Below, piece by piece: positions 52,148 to 61,599 of a stretch of 64,000 bases of DNA; the stretch's first letter is position 1; the number at the start of each line of letters is the position of its first letter. The DNA is from Leguminivora glycinivorella (taxonomy: Eukaryota > Arthropoda > Insecta > Lepidoptera > Tortricidae). The stretch lies in assembly GCF_023078275.1 (NCBI RefSeq), contig NC_062973.1, forward strand, positions 20,144,956-20,208,955, given 5' to 3'. The notes below the pieces were generated by a model. That model saw only the letters and a program-made list of their open reading frames with translations, did not search any database and had not been told where the DNA came from. The translations under genes and the position numbers were made by a program.

Positions 52148-52282
52148 AGTAGCTTGTTGTTTGAACCAAAGAGCACGTAGGCGCTATTTTAACCAAAAAA
52201 CTTGTTGAACGAACATGAAAACTGGTTGTATTTTCTCTCAGTGCACCGTTTGTACTGTATGCCTACCATCTCCAATTCTCCT

Positions 52283-52395
52283 TCAATTGCTCAAAGGTTA
52301 ACTGGAAGAGATCCCTCAAAGGGATAAGTTCGCCTTTGTACTAGTGATAAACTATTTTTCTTGTGTATTGTATTATTTTCTGGTACAATAACTGG
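52283..52395 (+). pseudogene. LINE 3' region remnant
   Basis: CAAAGGTTAACTGGAAGAGATC...GGATAAGTTCGCCTTTGTAC, matching 16560-16735 (-). Followed by TTGTATTATTTTCTGGTACA. Confidence 0.65.
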
Positions 52396-52399
52396 CGCC

Positions 52400-52724
52400 G
52401 AGACAATACTCCTCTTAACATCTTAATGAAAACATAAGTTAGGTAATGGAATATTAATATTTATCATAGAGAAATAAGTAACGGAAGAGTTGTAACTCCA
52501 TACATCAGTAAACGCGAGTTATTTGTATAGGCATAGTTATAGTGACATCTAGCGACAATCACGCGTCAACTATGGCCATTGGGCCATTAAAAACCAAAAC
52601 AAACAAGCAAGGCTTTCTGCTGTTGCATGACACAACTGACAGAAAGCTTCTATAAAATATGTTTGATCATTTTGATTGTCAATCATGTTGACTAAATTCG
52701 CAAGCTGGCGTGTCTTAGTACGAT
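52400..52724. other. no gene recognised
   Basis: No supported feature. Confidence 0.3.
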
Positions 52725-53010
52725 CAAAGAGGATCGAGTATTATAGAGAGTTACTGTCGAAGTAAAATGTGTAATCACAGTACATAGACTGCCATCTCTT
52801 GACACAGGCTTAAAAATTTTGAACCTCAGTTTTGACAATTTGGCCCATATTCTTAGTTTGATAATTATGTTTTAAAATATCAAATATTAATATTAGCGCC
52901 ATCTAGCTGAGCGTACCCCAAAGGTGTAATGCCATCTAGGCCACCGTACCTTTTTCTGTATGGTACTGAGGTACGTTTTTTTCTTAGACTTTATCTGTCT
53001 ATACGGAGTT
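52725..53010 (+). repeat. dispersed repeat (AGAGAGTTACTGTCGAAGTA), copy 1
   Basis: GATCGAGTATTATAGAGAGT, GACTGCCATCTCTTGACAC, TTTTGACAATTTGGCCCATA and GTAATGCCATCTAGGCCACC. Present inverted at 55860-56115, and partly, also inverted, at 58970-59108. Confidence 0.8.
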
Positions 53011-55070
53011 ATATATGTCTTTGGTACGATTGAGGCGGACGAAGCGTGACAAACATTATTAAAGTACACCCACAAATGCTGTGGGAAACAACACTATAGC
53101 CATTGTTATATGATTATAATATACATTTTACTTATGAGGGATACCAAAAAAATAAACATGAGTATTATGTTTGAGAAGCAATAACAGAAGTCAGCTTACG
53201 TCGTAGTCATTGATGGATGTAATTAACTTTGTTTTTTTTGTATATATTCGATATGAATAGTAGTTAGGTATTTAAAGTGTTACTTAAATGGTACCTACAA
53301 TCTAGCCTAGCTTATCTTACTTATACATTTTTGACGGAACTTTCTTCAATATATGTATTTTCATGGGGTCCATACATGTGTTAGATTTGCCACAGTGTTT
53401 ATTTTACCACATCTAACGTCACCTACTTGAACCCACACACCAGACCATTTTTATAAAAGATTTATTTCAATCTTAACGCCCTATATTTACTATAGTGAGT
53501 CAATGAGTGTCTCTTAGTGACTACACAAAAAATCGCTGATAAATAATCGATTATGTGCTAAGACAAAACAGGATAATATACCTATCCTATAATAGGTATA
53601 TTATGACTAAAAACCTTAATGGTACTAACAAAAAGACTAAAATGCTATGATTTGTGTTATTTCTAAAACTTGCTTACGGTACTATGGTACATACAATATT
53701 GATTGGTATTGGCAAATCGCATGTATTGTGTTTTTTATTAATAAATAATATTTAATCACAGATTGAACAGTTGAACAGTATCATTACGAACATTATTATT
53801 TTGTAAACATATTGAACAAAAGAACCATCTATTATGTGGCAATGGCAATATGAGATAAGACCCTACAATTAGATCTACAGTCCCATAAAGCTATAAAAAA
53901 GTTAATGTAAAAAAGAAAAGATACGGTCGTTTATGCCGCAGAAAACATGTATTTCTACACTACTATTGCTACTAAATTAATACGAAATTTGGCAAGTAAT
54001 AAAAGTCTTAAATTACAAATACAGGGAAAAATTTAGAATAATTTCATTTTGGTCATCAAGTTCGACTAACTTTGTCCGGGTTTTTTTTTTCTGGACAAAC
54101 GCTACTTGTCATGTACTTACTGGCCGCCATATCCTTGTATCTTGATCGATTGGACCTTAACTATTTCAGATATATCGCTACGTAAGTTATGAACATATGT
54201 ACACCCTGTTTTTATTGAATTCCGTTAACTTTAAGGGATGGTTCTTTAGATCAAATACAATTAATTTCTCTCTTTCAGAAATTTCTCGGTTATCGAGTTA
54301 TTAAAAAAATAAAAATAATTACTGAACACGTGTTTGACAGCCTTTACCACTTCCCAATGTTATTTGTTTTGACATGTGCCGTCAATCACTAGACATTAAC
54401 TTGAATATTATTCTAAAGGGTCTCTCACACTAATTAATTCATTTATTATGTATGAAAACGATGTAAAATTTTTTTTTGCGAATTTAACTAAAAGTGATAT
54501 ACAGGGTGGTTTCTGATAACGAACCTAACGACATGTCGAATTTGACGGAAAACAAAAAAAAACACAGTGTATATCTAGATTTGACTGTTAGGTGCTACTA
54601 AATACCTAACAATTTCGACCGAATTTCCGAAGATGTTAGAACAAAAGTACTTATATATTGGCGTTATTCGTATTAGTGAGGTTGTAACAAGCCCTTGATA
54701 ATCGATTGTCCCTATCTTTCATATAGGAAGGAAGACATGTATTATTCATAGAGGGGTTACAATCATCACGTAACATCAAGAAGTGACATTTACCCGAACC
54801 TCATCTCATTAGCACAATATTATCTAAACCCGACTACACTGTATCCATAACAGCGCTCCAGTTACCCAGTAAACTGCAATTGTTATGTAAATCATGATAT
54901 AACCTGTACGTGAGGTGACCCATCGACTTGCACTTTCTATTATACTTTCACACCATTGTGCCTGACGCAACCGCCGAAAGGCGACAGCGATGTTTAGATG
55001 TTGTCAAATATTGGCAACGTGCGAGACCACAGTCCTATCATTTCGTTTACGCTTAAAGACTGCAGTGCTG
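53011..55070. other. largely unassigned AT-rich stretch
   Basis: Only a small hairpin at 53573-53604 (ATAATATACCTATC / GATAGGTATATTAT-like) and short TACACCCTG (54200) and TATACAGGGTGG (54500) pieces, which look like ends of TA-type MITEs pointing outward. No gene. Confidence 0.4.
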
Positions 55071-55074
55071 GGTG

Positions 55075-55220
55075 CGTAGCCGAATGGCAGAAACGCTCAC
55101 GAAACGAAACGCTAATAGATATCTATCTCTATCGCTCGTGCGTATTGGCGCGACAGAGCCAGACTAGCTTTCGCGGCGTTTCGTTTTCGTTTCGCGTCGG
55201 AGAAATGCCATTCGGCTACG
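55075..55220 (+). mobile_element. MITE family A, complete
   Basis: CGTAGCCGAATGGCAGAAAC to GAGAAATGCCATTCGGCTACG. 146 bp. Good reference copy for the family (TAATAGATATCTATCTCTAT, CGCGACAGAGCCAGACTAGC). Confidence 0.9.
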
Positions 55221-55224
55221 GGGC

Positions 55225-55640
55225 CTGAAGTGTGCAAAAGAGAAGCTGTCACGTATATAATCATCCTGTAAGTGGAAAAGAGGCAGACTACAAATGAAAA
55301 AAAAACGTGACCATTTTTGATAACAGCCAGCGGCCGCTAGCGACCTACTCAATTTAAGTTAACGGATTAATCGGATCTTCCAGTACAAATAGTCGTATTT
55401 AGAGGATACAGTGGGTAATTTCCGTTTCGATTAAACAGAAAAGCAAATTATTCATGTTATCATACATAATTTCTGAATTTAATGCTCCCAATGACACTTG
55501 ACATTGGTCCAGTTTTGGTCTCATTTTTGATACCTATTCGACAGTTCTTCTTTGTCATCCTACTTCTATGTGCGAGACAGAGCGGCGCTGATTGTCACAA
55601 AAACACGTCATCTATGTTCAACATTAATGATTGTTGTCGA
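55225..55640. other. no gene recognised
   Basis: No supported feature. Confidence 0.3.
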
Positions 55641-55690
55641 GTGTCGACCTACCTTTCATTCGCACGAAGAGGTTTGCCTCTTCTTTCCTA

Positions 55691-55801
55691 ATGCGAACTG
55701 CTAAGGAATGGAACATGCTCCCCTCATCTGTATTCCCGGCCGAATACAATCTGGGTGTATTCAAGTCATCAAGATTGAATAGGCTATTAGCCTATTACTG
55801 A
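55691..55801 (+). pseudogene. LINE ORF2 C-terminus
   Basis: MRTAKEWNMLPSSVFPAEYN then LGVFKSSRLNRLLAYY and stop. The RTAxEWNxLPxSVFPxxYNLGxFK ending is typical of a very common insect non-LTR family. Upstream frame TYLSFARRGLPLL suggests a nearby frameshift. Confidence 0.8.
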
Positions 55802-55859
55802 ACCAGAGAGCTACAACTTCGGCGTTGTCGTCACTTGTAACTCCTTATAGACAGCTAAG

Positions 55860-56115
55860 CTAAGAAAAAACGTATCTCAAAACCATATAGAAAAAGGTAC
55901 GGTGGCCTGGATGGCGTTACACCTTTGGGGGACGCTCGACTAGATGGCGCTATATTAATATTTGGCATTTTAACACATCAAGCTAAGAATATGGGCCAAA
56001 TTGTCAAAACTGACGTTTAAAAGTTTTACTTATAAGCTTGTGTCGAGAGATGGCAGTCTATGGTCTGTGATTACTACTTTGACGGTGACTCTCTATAATA
56101 CTTGATCCTCTTTGG
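55860..56115 (-). repeat. dispersed repeat, copy 2 of 52725
   Basis: Inverted match to 52725-53010: GGTACGGTGGCCTGGATGGC, GGGCCAAATTGTCAAAACTG, GAGAGATGGCAGTCTATG, ATACTTGATCCTCTTTGG. Confidence 0.8.
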
Positions 56116-56119
56116 GTGC

Positions 56120-56460
56120 GGTGCGACTAAGGTCGAAATTACGAAAACGTACGAAATTCAAGCGCCGTGTAAATCAATGAAGTCCTAAAAAAGCTAAACT
56201 TTATACGAAGTTCCACAGGTATAATGCGAAAATTCATCTTTTGAACAGCTTCACTCATGTTTCGGTCATTATGACGTAATGGAAATAATGTGGTCCTTCC
56301 TCTTCCTCTTGGTTTCTTGACTTCCTCTTTTTCTACTCCCATAGTAAATAAAAAAAAACGAAACTCATCACGTATTTCCCACGCCTGTGCTATTTTCATC
56401 GGAGTGCGATTTTTTTGTCTTGTCTATTAGCTTTGCAAGGTCTCAAACTACAAAAAATAT
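56120..56460. other. no gene recognised
   Basis: The minus-strand frame at 56139-56399 (86 codons) shows no family motif. Confidence 0.35.
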
Positions 56461-56466
56461 TCTTTT

Positions 56467-56694
56467 CAGTACAGATGGTCGTTTTTTTACGCACTAGTTC
56501 GAGAAGTGGTTCATTATATGCCAGGTCGAAACTTCGGAGGCTCATCTGTACTGAAAAACGTCGTACGATACACGTGCGAAAAGGAAATTCGTAACTCGTG
56601 TCGATTTAAAACACTCCCTTCGGTCGTGTTTTAATTTATCGCCACTCGTTTCGAACTTCCTTTTTTACGCACTTGTATCGTAATGTACTATTGT
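56467..56694 (+). repeat. ACGCACTAGTGCG repeat
   Basis: CAGTACAGATGGTCGTTTTT to TATCGTAATGTACTATT. Closely similar to 50170-50402. Confidence 0.85.
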
Positions 56695-56900
56695 AGGCAT
56701 CATACGTTCCTATTTTTTATCTGATAGTTTGACACTGAGAGCCTAGTAAAGTGATCTGATTGCTTCGAGGAGTAATGACGATGAAAAAAAATAGTTGACA
56801 GTAGAATGATAAATTCACTGTTTGCGTGCTGATCTGCTGATGAATCCATAGGTACTAATATCACAGTATAATATCACAGTCGTCCTTATACCTCTACTGT

Positions 56901-57568
56901 GCTAATATTATAAATGGGAAAGTGTGTGTGTCTGTTTGTATATCCGTCTTTCACGGCAAAAAGAAGCGTCGAATTAATTGACGTGATGTTTTTAAGTGGA
57001 GATAGTTGATGGCATGGATAGTGATATAGGCTACTTTTTGTCTCTTTCCAACCCTCTACTTCCCTAAAATGGGGGGTGGAGGTTTATAGAGCATTCCGAG
57101 TAGGCTTGTGTCGTTCACGAACTATGAACTGTTAGGAATAAAATCCCATCAATGACCGAAATGAACTGAATCTTTCCATGCTCTGTGAATCGGTCTTTGC
57201 TCATTTAGTTCAGTATAGGATCGGCGAGCGCGAGCGGTTTGGATCGAGAATGAGTGTGTGACTGCGCCGACCGAGAGCGAGAGCTATTTAGCAGAGCAAC
57301 AAAAAACGTCAAGTTTTCATATTAAACTTCGGTTACTTACAACCTTTCGGTACGGAATGTTACTATCTGTGGACTATTCGTATAATTTTGACACTATTCG
57401 GTCCCATTCGTTCTGATCTTTCCGACCGCAGTGGTCGCTGGTCTGGCTGAACTAAATGAGCAAAAGACCTAAAGAGCGAACTAGTTCGTGGGAGCGATTG
57501 AACGAGATCGGAGCGCTCCGATCAACGAACGAAACGGCACAAGCCTAATTCCGAGTCGCGGGCAAAAG
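56901..57568 (+). mobile_element. Helitron-like repeat interrupted by hAT-like MITE
   Basis: GCTAATATTATAAATGGGAA...GGCTACTTTTTGTCTCTTTCC at the left and TCGCGGGCAAAAGTAAG at the right belong to the repeat of 7386. Besides the 447-bp insert, a further 50 bp (CCCTCTACTTCCC...) is unlike the other copies. Confidence 0.65.
57101..57547. mobile_element. hAT-like MITE, 8-bp target duplication
   Basis: ATTCCGAG at 57093-57100 and 57548-57555. Ends TAGGCTTGTGTCGTTC and (complement) TAGGCTTGTGCCGTTTCGTT. An 8-bp duplication with TA.G.. ends fits hAT. No transposase ORF; internal sequence has several GAACTGAATC / GAACTAAATGAGC-like inverted pieces. Confidence 0.85.
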
Positions 57569-57569
57569 T

Positions 57570-57780
57570 AAGTCGTTTTAATAAATAAATAATAGGTACA
57601 CTTGCAATTTTCCCCTTTAAATATTACTGGTTGACTTATCCATGACTATCTTAGGGTCAAGTATCTCTTCAAAAATAAATGAATATTAATGAGCTACTTT
57701 ATTTATGATAAAAACCTTCAAACATTTGATCATAAATCAAAACTGATGTCAAACAATACTATCAGTTTCAATCGCAAGCT
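57570..57780. other. no gene recognised
   Basis: No supported feature. Confidence 0.3.
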
Positions 57781-57784
57781 AGTA

Positions 57785-57930
57785 CCTAGCCAACGTCACA
57801 TCGCTTAGGCTTCGGCTTCGTATTGTAGCCAGCTCTCCCTATCGCTCTTCTAAAGTGGCGCGACAGAGCCAGACGCGTTTCGATCGCCACATACCGTCAG
57901 CGATTGTCACTTCGGCTAGGCCGGCTGCTC
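57785..57930 (+). mobile_element. MITE family A, most diverged copy
   Basis: CCTAGCCAACGTCACATCGC to GATTGTCACTTCGGCTAGG, with CTCTCCCTATCGCTCTTC and GGCGCGACAGAGCCAGACGC. Confidence 0.7.
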
Positions 57931-57934
57931 TCAA

Positions 57935-58360
57935 AGTAGCTGCGAAGGTAAATATTGCGTAAACGCAGTTTTGGATGCTTCCAAATATATGTATACACTT
58001 CTCGCCTTAATACTATATGTTAAAGTGCAAATACGTTAACATGTATTTGACGCTTATCTTGGAATTGTACGTGTGATCACATATGCCTCTACTACGTGTG
58101 ACGTTTTAGAATTCGTTACTCGATATCGTAAACATCATGAGAAACGTGTAGTTTTTGTTTCTAGTAAGCCGCTTCTGTGCACTATTTCTCTATCTCCATA
58201 TATCTCACTCTGTATGTAATTTTTCCTGACGTTTAAGATTAGATAAAATTGTTTCCTCACACATTGGTTTTAAATAAAATAAAATAAAATCTTCATGTTT
58301 CAATAAAAAAAAGAAGGGCAGAACTACAATGCGGTCACTTTTTGATTTCTACTCGTTTTT
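57935..58360. other. no gene recognised
   Basis: No supported feature. Confidence 0.3.
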
Positions 58361-58361
58361 A

Positions 58362-58607
58362 ACCTCCGACGCAAAAACGACGGGGTGTTATAAGTTTGAC
58401 GTGTCTGTCTGTCTGTCTGTCTGTCTGTGTGTGTGTGTCTGTCTGTGGCATCGTAGCTCCCGAACGGATGAACCGATTTAGTTTTTTTTTGTCTGAAAGC
58501 TGAGTTAGTCGGGAGTGTTCTTAGCCATATGTTTCATGAAAATCGGTCTACTATGTCGCGGTCGTTTTTCAAAATTTTAATTTTGTAGTTAGGTTATTGC
58601 TAGACCG
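58362..58607 (+). repeat. repeat with CTGT/GTGT tract, copy 2
   Basis: CCTCCGACGCAAAAACGACG, GTTTGACGTGT, (CTGT)n then (GTGT)n, AACGGATGAACCGATTTAGT. See 45500-45785. Confidence 0.85.
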
Positions 58608-58609
58608 TA

Positions 58610-58965
58610 TGAAGCCAGCGTCCTCTGATTCCGTAGGGCCCACGGCAGATAACATACAGAACCTCTAAAAAAGAAATTGAAGTTTACGCTTTCGAGTAAC
58701 TCTGTCAGAAACTTATGGTAGCGATTTTTGTTAGGTCATTGTCATGCGCATGAAGATATTATTTGTTACATCATTTCTATGCATTGCAGTATTTGCAGTT
58801 TGCGGTTTATTGAGTGCTATGATGACTAAATCGCTTTGACGTCTATATTATGTTGGAAAAGTTGTCAGTTTTAAATGTCAGTAGTCCCGTTATTGTCAAC
58901 TTATTTCTTCCGGACTACGTAATATAGCAGCTTAATATCAAAAGCCCGTACTCCGTCGACAGATA
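58610..58965. other. no gene recognised
   Basis: No supported feature. Confidence 0.3.
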
Positions 58966-58969
58966 AACT

Positions 58970-59108
58970 AAGAAAAAAACGTGCCCAGAACTCAAAATCA
59001 TCAAGAAAAATGTACGACTTAGTTTTAAGCCTGCGTCGAAAGATGGCACTCTATGCACTATGACTACACATTTTACTTTGGCAGTAACTCTCTATATACT
59101 CGAACCTC
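58970..59108 (-). repeat. dispersed repeat, copy 3 of 52725
   Basis: CTAAGAAAAAAACGTGCC, GCGTCGAAAGATGGCACTC, GGCAGTAACTCTCTATATAC, CGAACCTCTTTGG. The central part is missing. Confidence 0.75.
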
Positions 59109-59109
59109 T

Positions 59110-59595
59110 TTGGTTATATGATATATCTTGCTCATCTTATTATGAGAATCTAATGCAGCAGCGGAAATTAGTAATTTCAAATATCATTGTATCAAATCAA
59201 GATGTTTAATTCACTATGGCAATATCAATGAATTAATACAGTGCTCTCAAATGTTAACTAAAAATCTATAATACATAATAATCGATTTAAAAAATATATA
59301 TTGCCACTTTATCAATCTAGGACCCTAAACTCCCTAAAGAATTCTACCACGCACCAAGATGTCGCCCAATACTCGTACGTTTAGAAAAACAGATTTCGCA
59401 ACGATACAGTGACAAGTAACCAATATGGTTTGTTTTTTTATATGTAAGCGTTTTAATTAGTGAACTATCCAACTACATGTTAAGACATTCAAGGCCAGGA
59501 GACCGTTGATAGTTCTCAAGTTATGGACATGTTTCCATTTATAGATATTTAAGATCGCAAGGTGTAACAAAGAGTGTCAATTTCACAGTTAAAAT
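59110..59595. other. no gene recognised
   Basis: No supported feature. Confidence 0.3.
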
Positions 59596-59599
59596 AATA

Positions 59600-60020
59600 A
59601 TTATTTGTTTTACAAGGGGGCAAAGTAGCTGTTTACCGCACGTGCCAATATTGATACCCGAGGAAGTGAAAAATTCCAACATTGAACCGCGAGCGTAGCG
59701 AGTGGTTCAAAAAGTAGAATCTTGAGCGTTGCGAGGTTTTCAAGGCACGAAGGTTAAACAAACTTTGCCACCTAGTGAAACACAAAATTTTTCACCACAC
59801 CAACACGAACAAAATATTAACTATAAAACATCAAATTAAATCAAATCCATCAATTTATTCAATATTTATGATTCAAAATCATCATTTATAGGTAAATTGT
59901 ACTAGCCAGCTTAAGACATCAACTTAAAATTTGTATGTACTTTTCACTCTTGTGGATAAAATGCAATTTTGCTATCTGTTTTCGAATAGCAAAGTAAGCC
60001 TTTAACAGTTGGTGTGGTGA
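59600..60020. repeat. repeat-like block related to 28200-28660
   Basis: AAGGGGGCAAAGTAGC at the left, AACCGCGAGCGTAGCGAGTG, TTCACCACACCAAC and GTTGGTGTGGTGAA (inverted pair, about 59796 and 60008). The pair gives a TIR-like frame of about 210 bp. Confidence 0.5.
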
Positions 60021-60024
60021 AAAA

Positions 60025-60450
60025 GATTATAGTGTCATTCATGTTGTCCTAAACTGCTATAGTAATACGAACCAAGGCACGCGACTTCGTAAATGACACA
60101 GTATAAGACTAGGAAAAATGGCCGCTCGATCAAATTCCCACGCTTGTTTTATAAACAGTAGGCGAGTTAATTGCATGCACTTAGTATAAAATAGCTCGTA
60201 TTACAACAGTATACGGTGCATGCGAAATGAGGTAGTGTTGTCTGCAATGGACGGTTATTATGTCGTTTAGAATCACACTTAATTGTAACTGTGTTAATCT
60301 TAGATTGTTAAACGGTCTGTTTTATAAGTACTTACCACTGCGATTTTTCTTTACAGTCGGACCCTGGGTAACATCTAGCGCTACGAGCAAAATCCACGAC
60401 AGCTAAACGACGTCAAGCCCAGGCCAAGAGGCCAATCGTTCATATTTCTT
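60025..60450. other. no gene recognised
   Basis: No supported feature. Confidence 0.3.
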
Positions 60451-60454
60451 GCAC

Positions 60455-60522
60455 TCCACCATTTTATATGGAATTTGACAGCCCACTAACCCTGAGTTAG
60501 ATGGTTGGTGCAAGTGGGCCTA
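60455..60522 (-). mobile_element. MITE half (TAGGCCCACTTGCACC family)
   Basis: CCACCATTTTATATGGAATT... ACTAACCCTGAGTTAG... GGTGCAAGTGGGCCTA; the inverse of 11743-11815. Confidence 0.75.
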
Positions 60523-60577
60523 AGAGTGTTTTCACATTCCTATATGATATCAGATGTAGTAAGGACGTCAAATACAA

Positions 60578-60625
60578 ACGTCGGCAGGACTCGAACCGGC
60601 GACCTACCCGATTGCCGGTCCAGTC
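60578..60625 (-). pseudogene. tRNA-like 3' half with B box
   Basis: On the minus strand GGTCGCCGGTTCGAGTCCTG includes a consensus-like B box (GGTTCGAGTCC). The acceptor and D arm are not recognisable. Probably a SINE head fragment. Confidence 0.5.
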
Positions 60626-60629
60626 CAGA

Positions 60630-61290
60630 TTTTATGCTACAAAAACCTCCACAAACTTTCCTTAACTAGATACATATGCATTGTAAATAGAATAACTATT
60701 GTGAATTATTTGTGAACTAATGATTGTACGTGTCCGTAAGGATTTCCTGCTTAATTTCCATCATCTGTTTACTTGCCCACACGATGTCCGGTTGTATACT
60801 CGTGGGAAATTTCCTACACAAGAAGACTCCTGTACCTAGTATCGGACAAACACATCTACTCGTAAATATTCTGAATAAGTATTATTATTATACACCACAC
60901 CGCGTTTTCTTTTGTTTTCCGATAAATTCAAGTGTTCGTTAAATGCAAGAATATGATAGGCGCGACAAAATTTCGCCGCGACATAGACCACACATCTTTT
61001 TCTAACTGTAGGTATTAATAACTTGTGGACGGATTATCTTGCGACGAGATAATCTCGAACCAATCATGTGCTAGCCCTGCTGAGAATTATCAACGTTGAC
61101 CAACCAAAACGTATGAAACATTCCAATTTTTTTTAATAAGTCCATACTCAAAGAGATTGTATACATATAGGTACACCACATCGCAAAAGATATACGTACA
61201 AAGGACGGATGAACTACATAACAACACACTCGTAATACGACAAAATATAATCCATAAATAGGTAGCAGAATCTGTTTCAGGGTGACTTCT
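60630..61290. other. no gene recognised
   Basis: No supported feature. Confidence 0.3.
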
Positions 61291-61299
61291 CATGTAACA

Positions 61300-61541
61300 T
61301 ACAACATACAATCACGCTTGTATCCCATAAAGGGGTAGGCAGAACACATGAAACCACTAAAGCTTCAGTGCCACTCTTGGCAAATAAGGGGTTGAAAGAA
61401 AACGAAACTGTGACATTGCAGTGACAGGTTGCCAGCCTCTCGCCTACGCCACAATTTAACCCATATCCCATAGTCGCCTTCTACGACACCCACGGGAAGA
61501 AAGGGGGTGGTGAAATTCTTAACCCGTCACCACACAGGTCC
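61300..61541 (-). repeat. dispersed repeat (GTGTGGTGACGGGTTA family), full copy
   Basis: Inverse of 7105-7350: AATCACGCTTGTATCCCATA, AGGGGTAGGCAGAACACATG, CGACACCCACGGGAAGAAAG, AACCCGTCACCACAC. Confidence 0.8.
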
Positions 61542-61599
61542 TTATGTAAACTCCTCATTATTTATCTTTTGACTAAACATTTTATTTCATTTATTTGCC

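Larger units (their letters stand above)
50717..52246. mobile_element. inverted-end element (CACTGAGAGAAA) split by LINE copy B
   Basis: CACTGAGAGAAA at 50717 and TTTCTCTCAGTG ending at 52246. Without the LINE it is about 250 bp, with several ACTTGTTG motifs. Only the first 12 bp of the ends match. Flanking CA/CA allows a 2-bp duplication at most. Confidence 0.65.
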
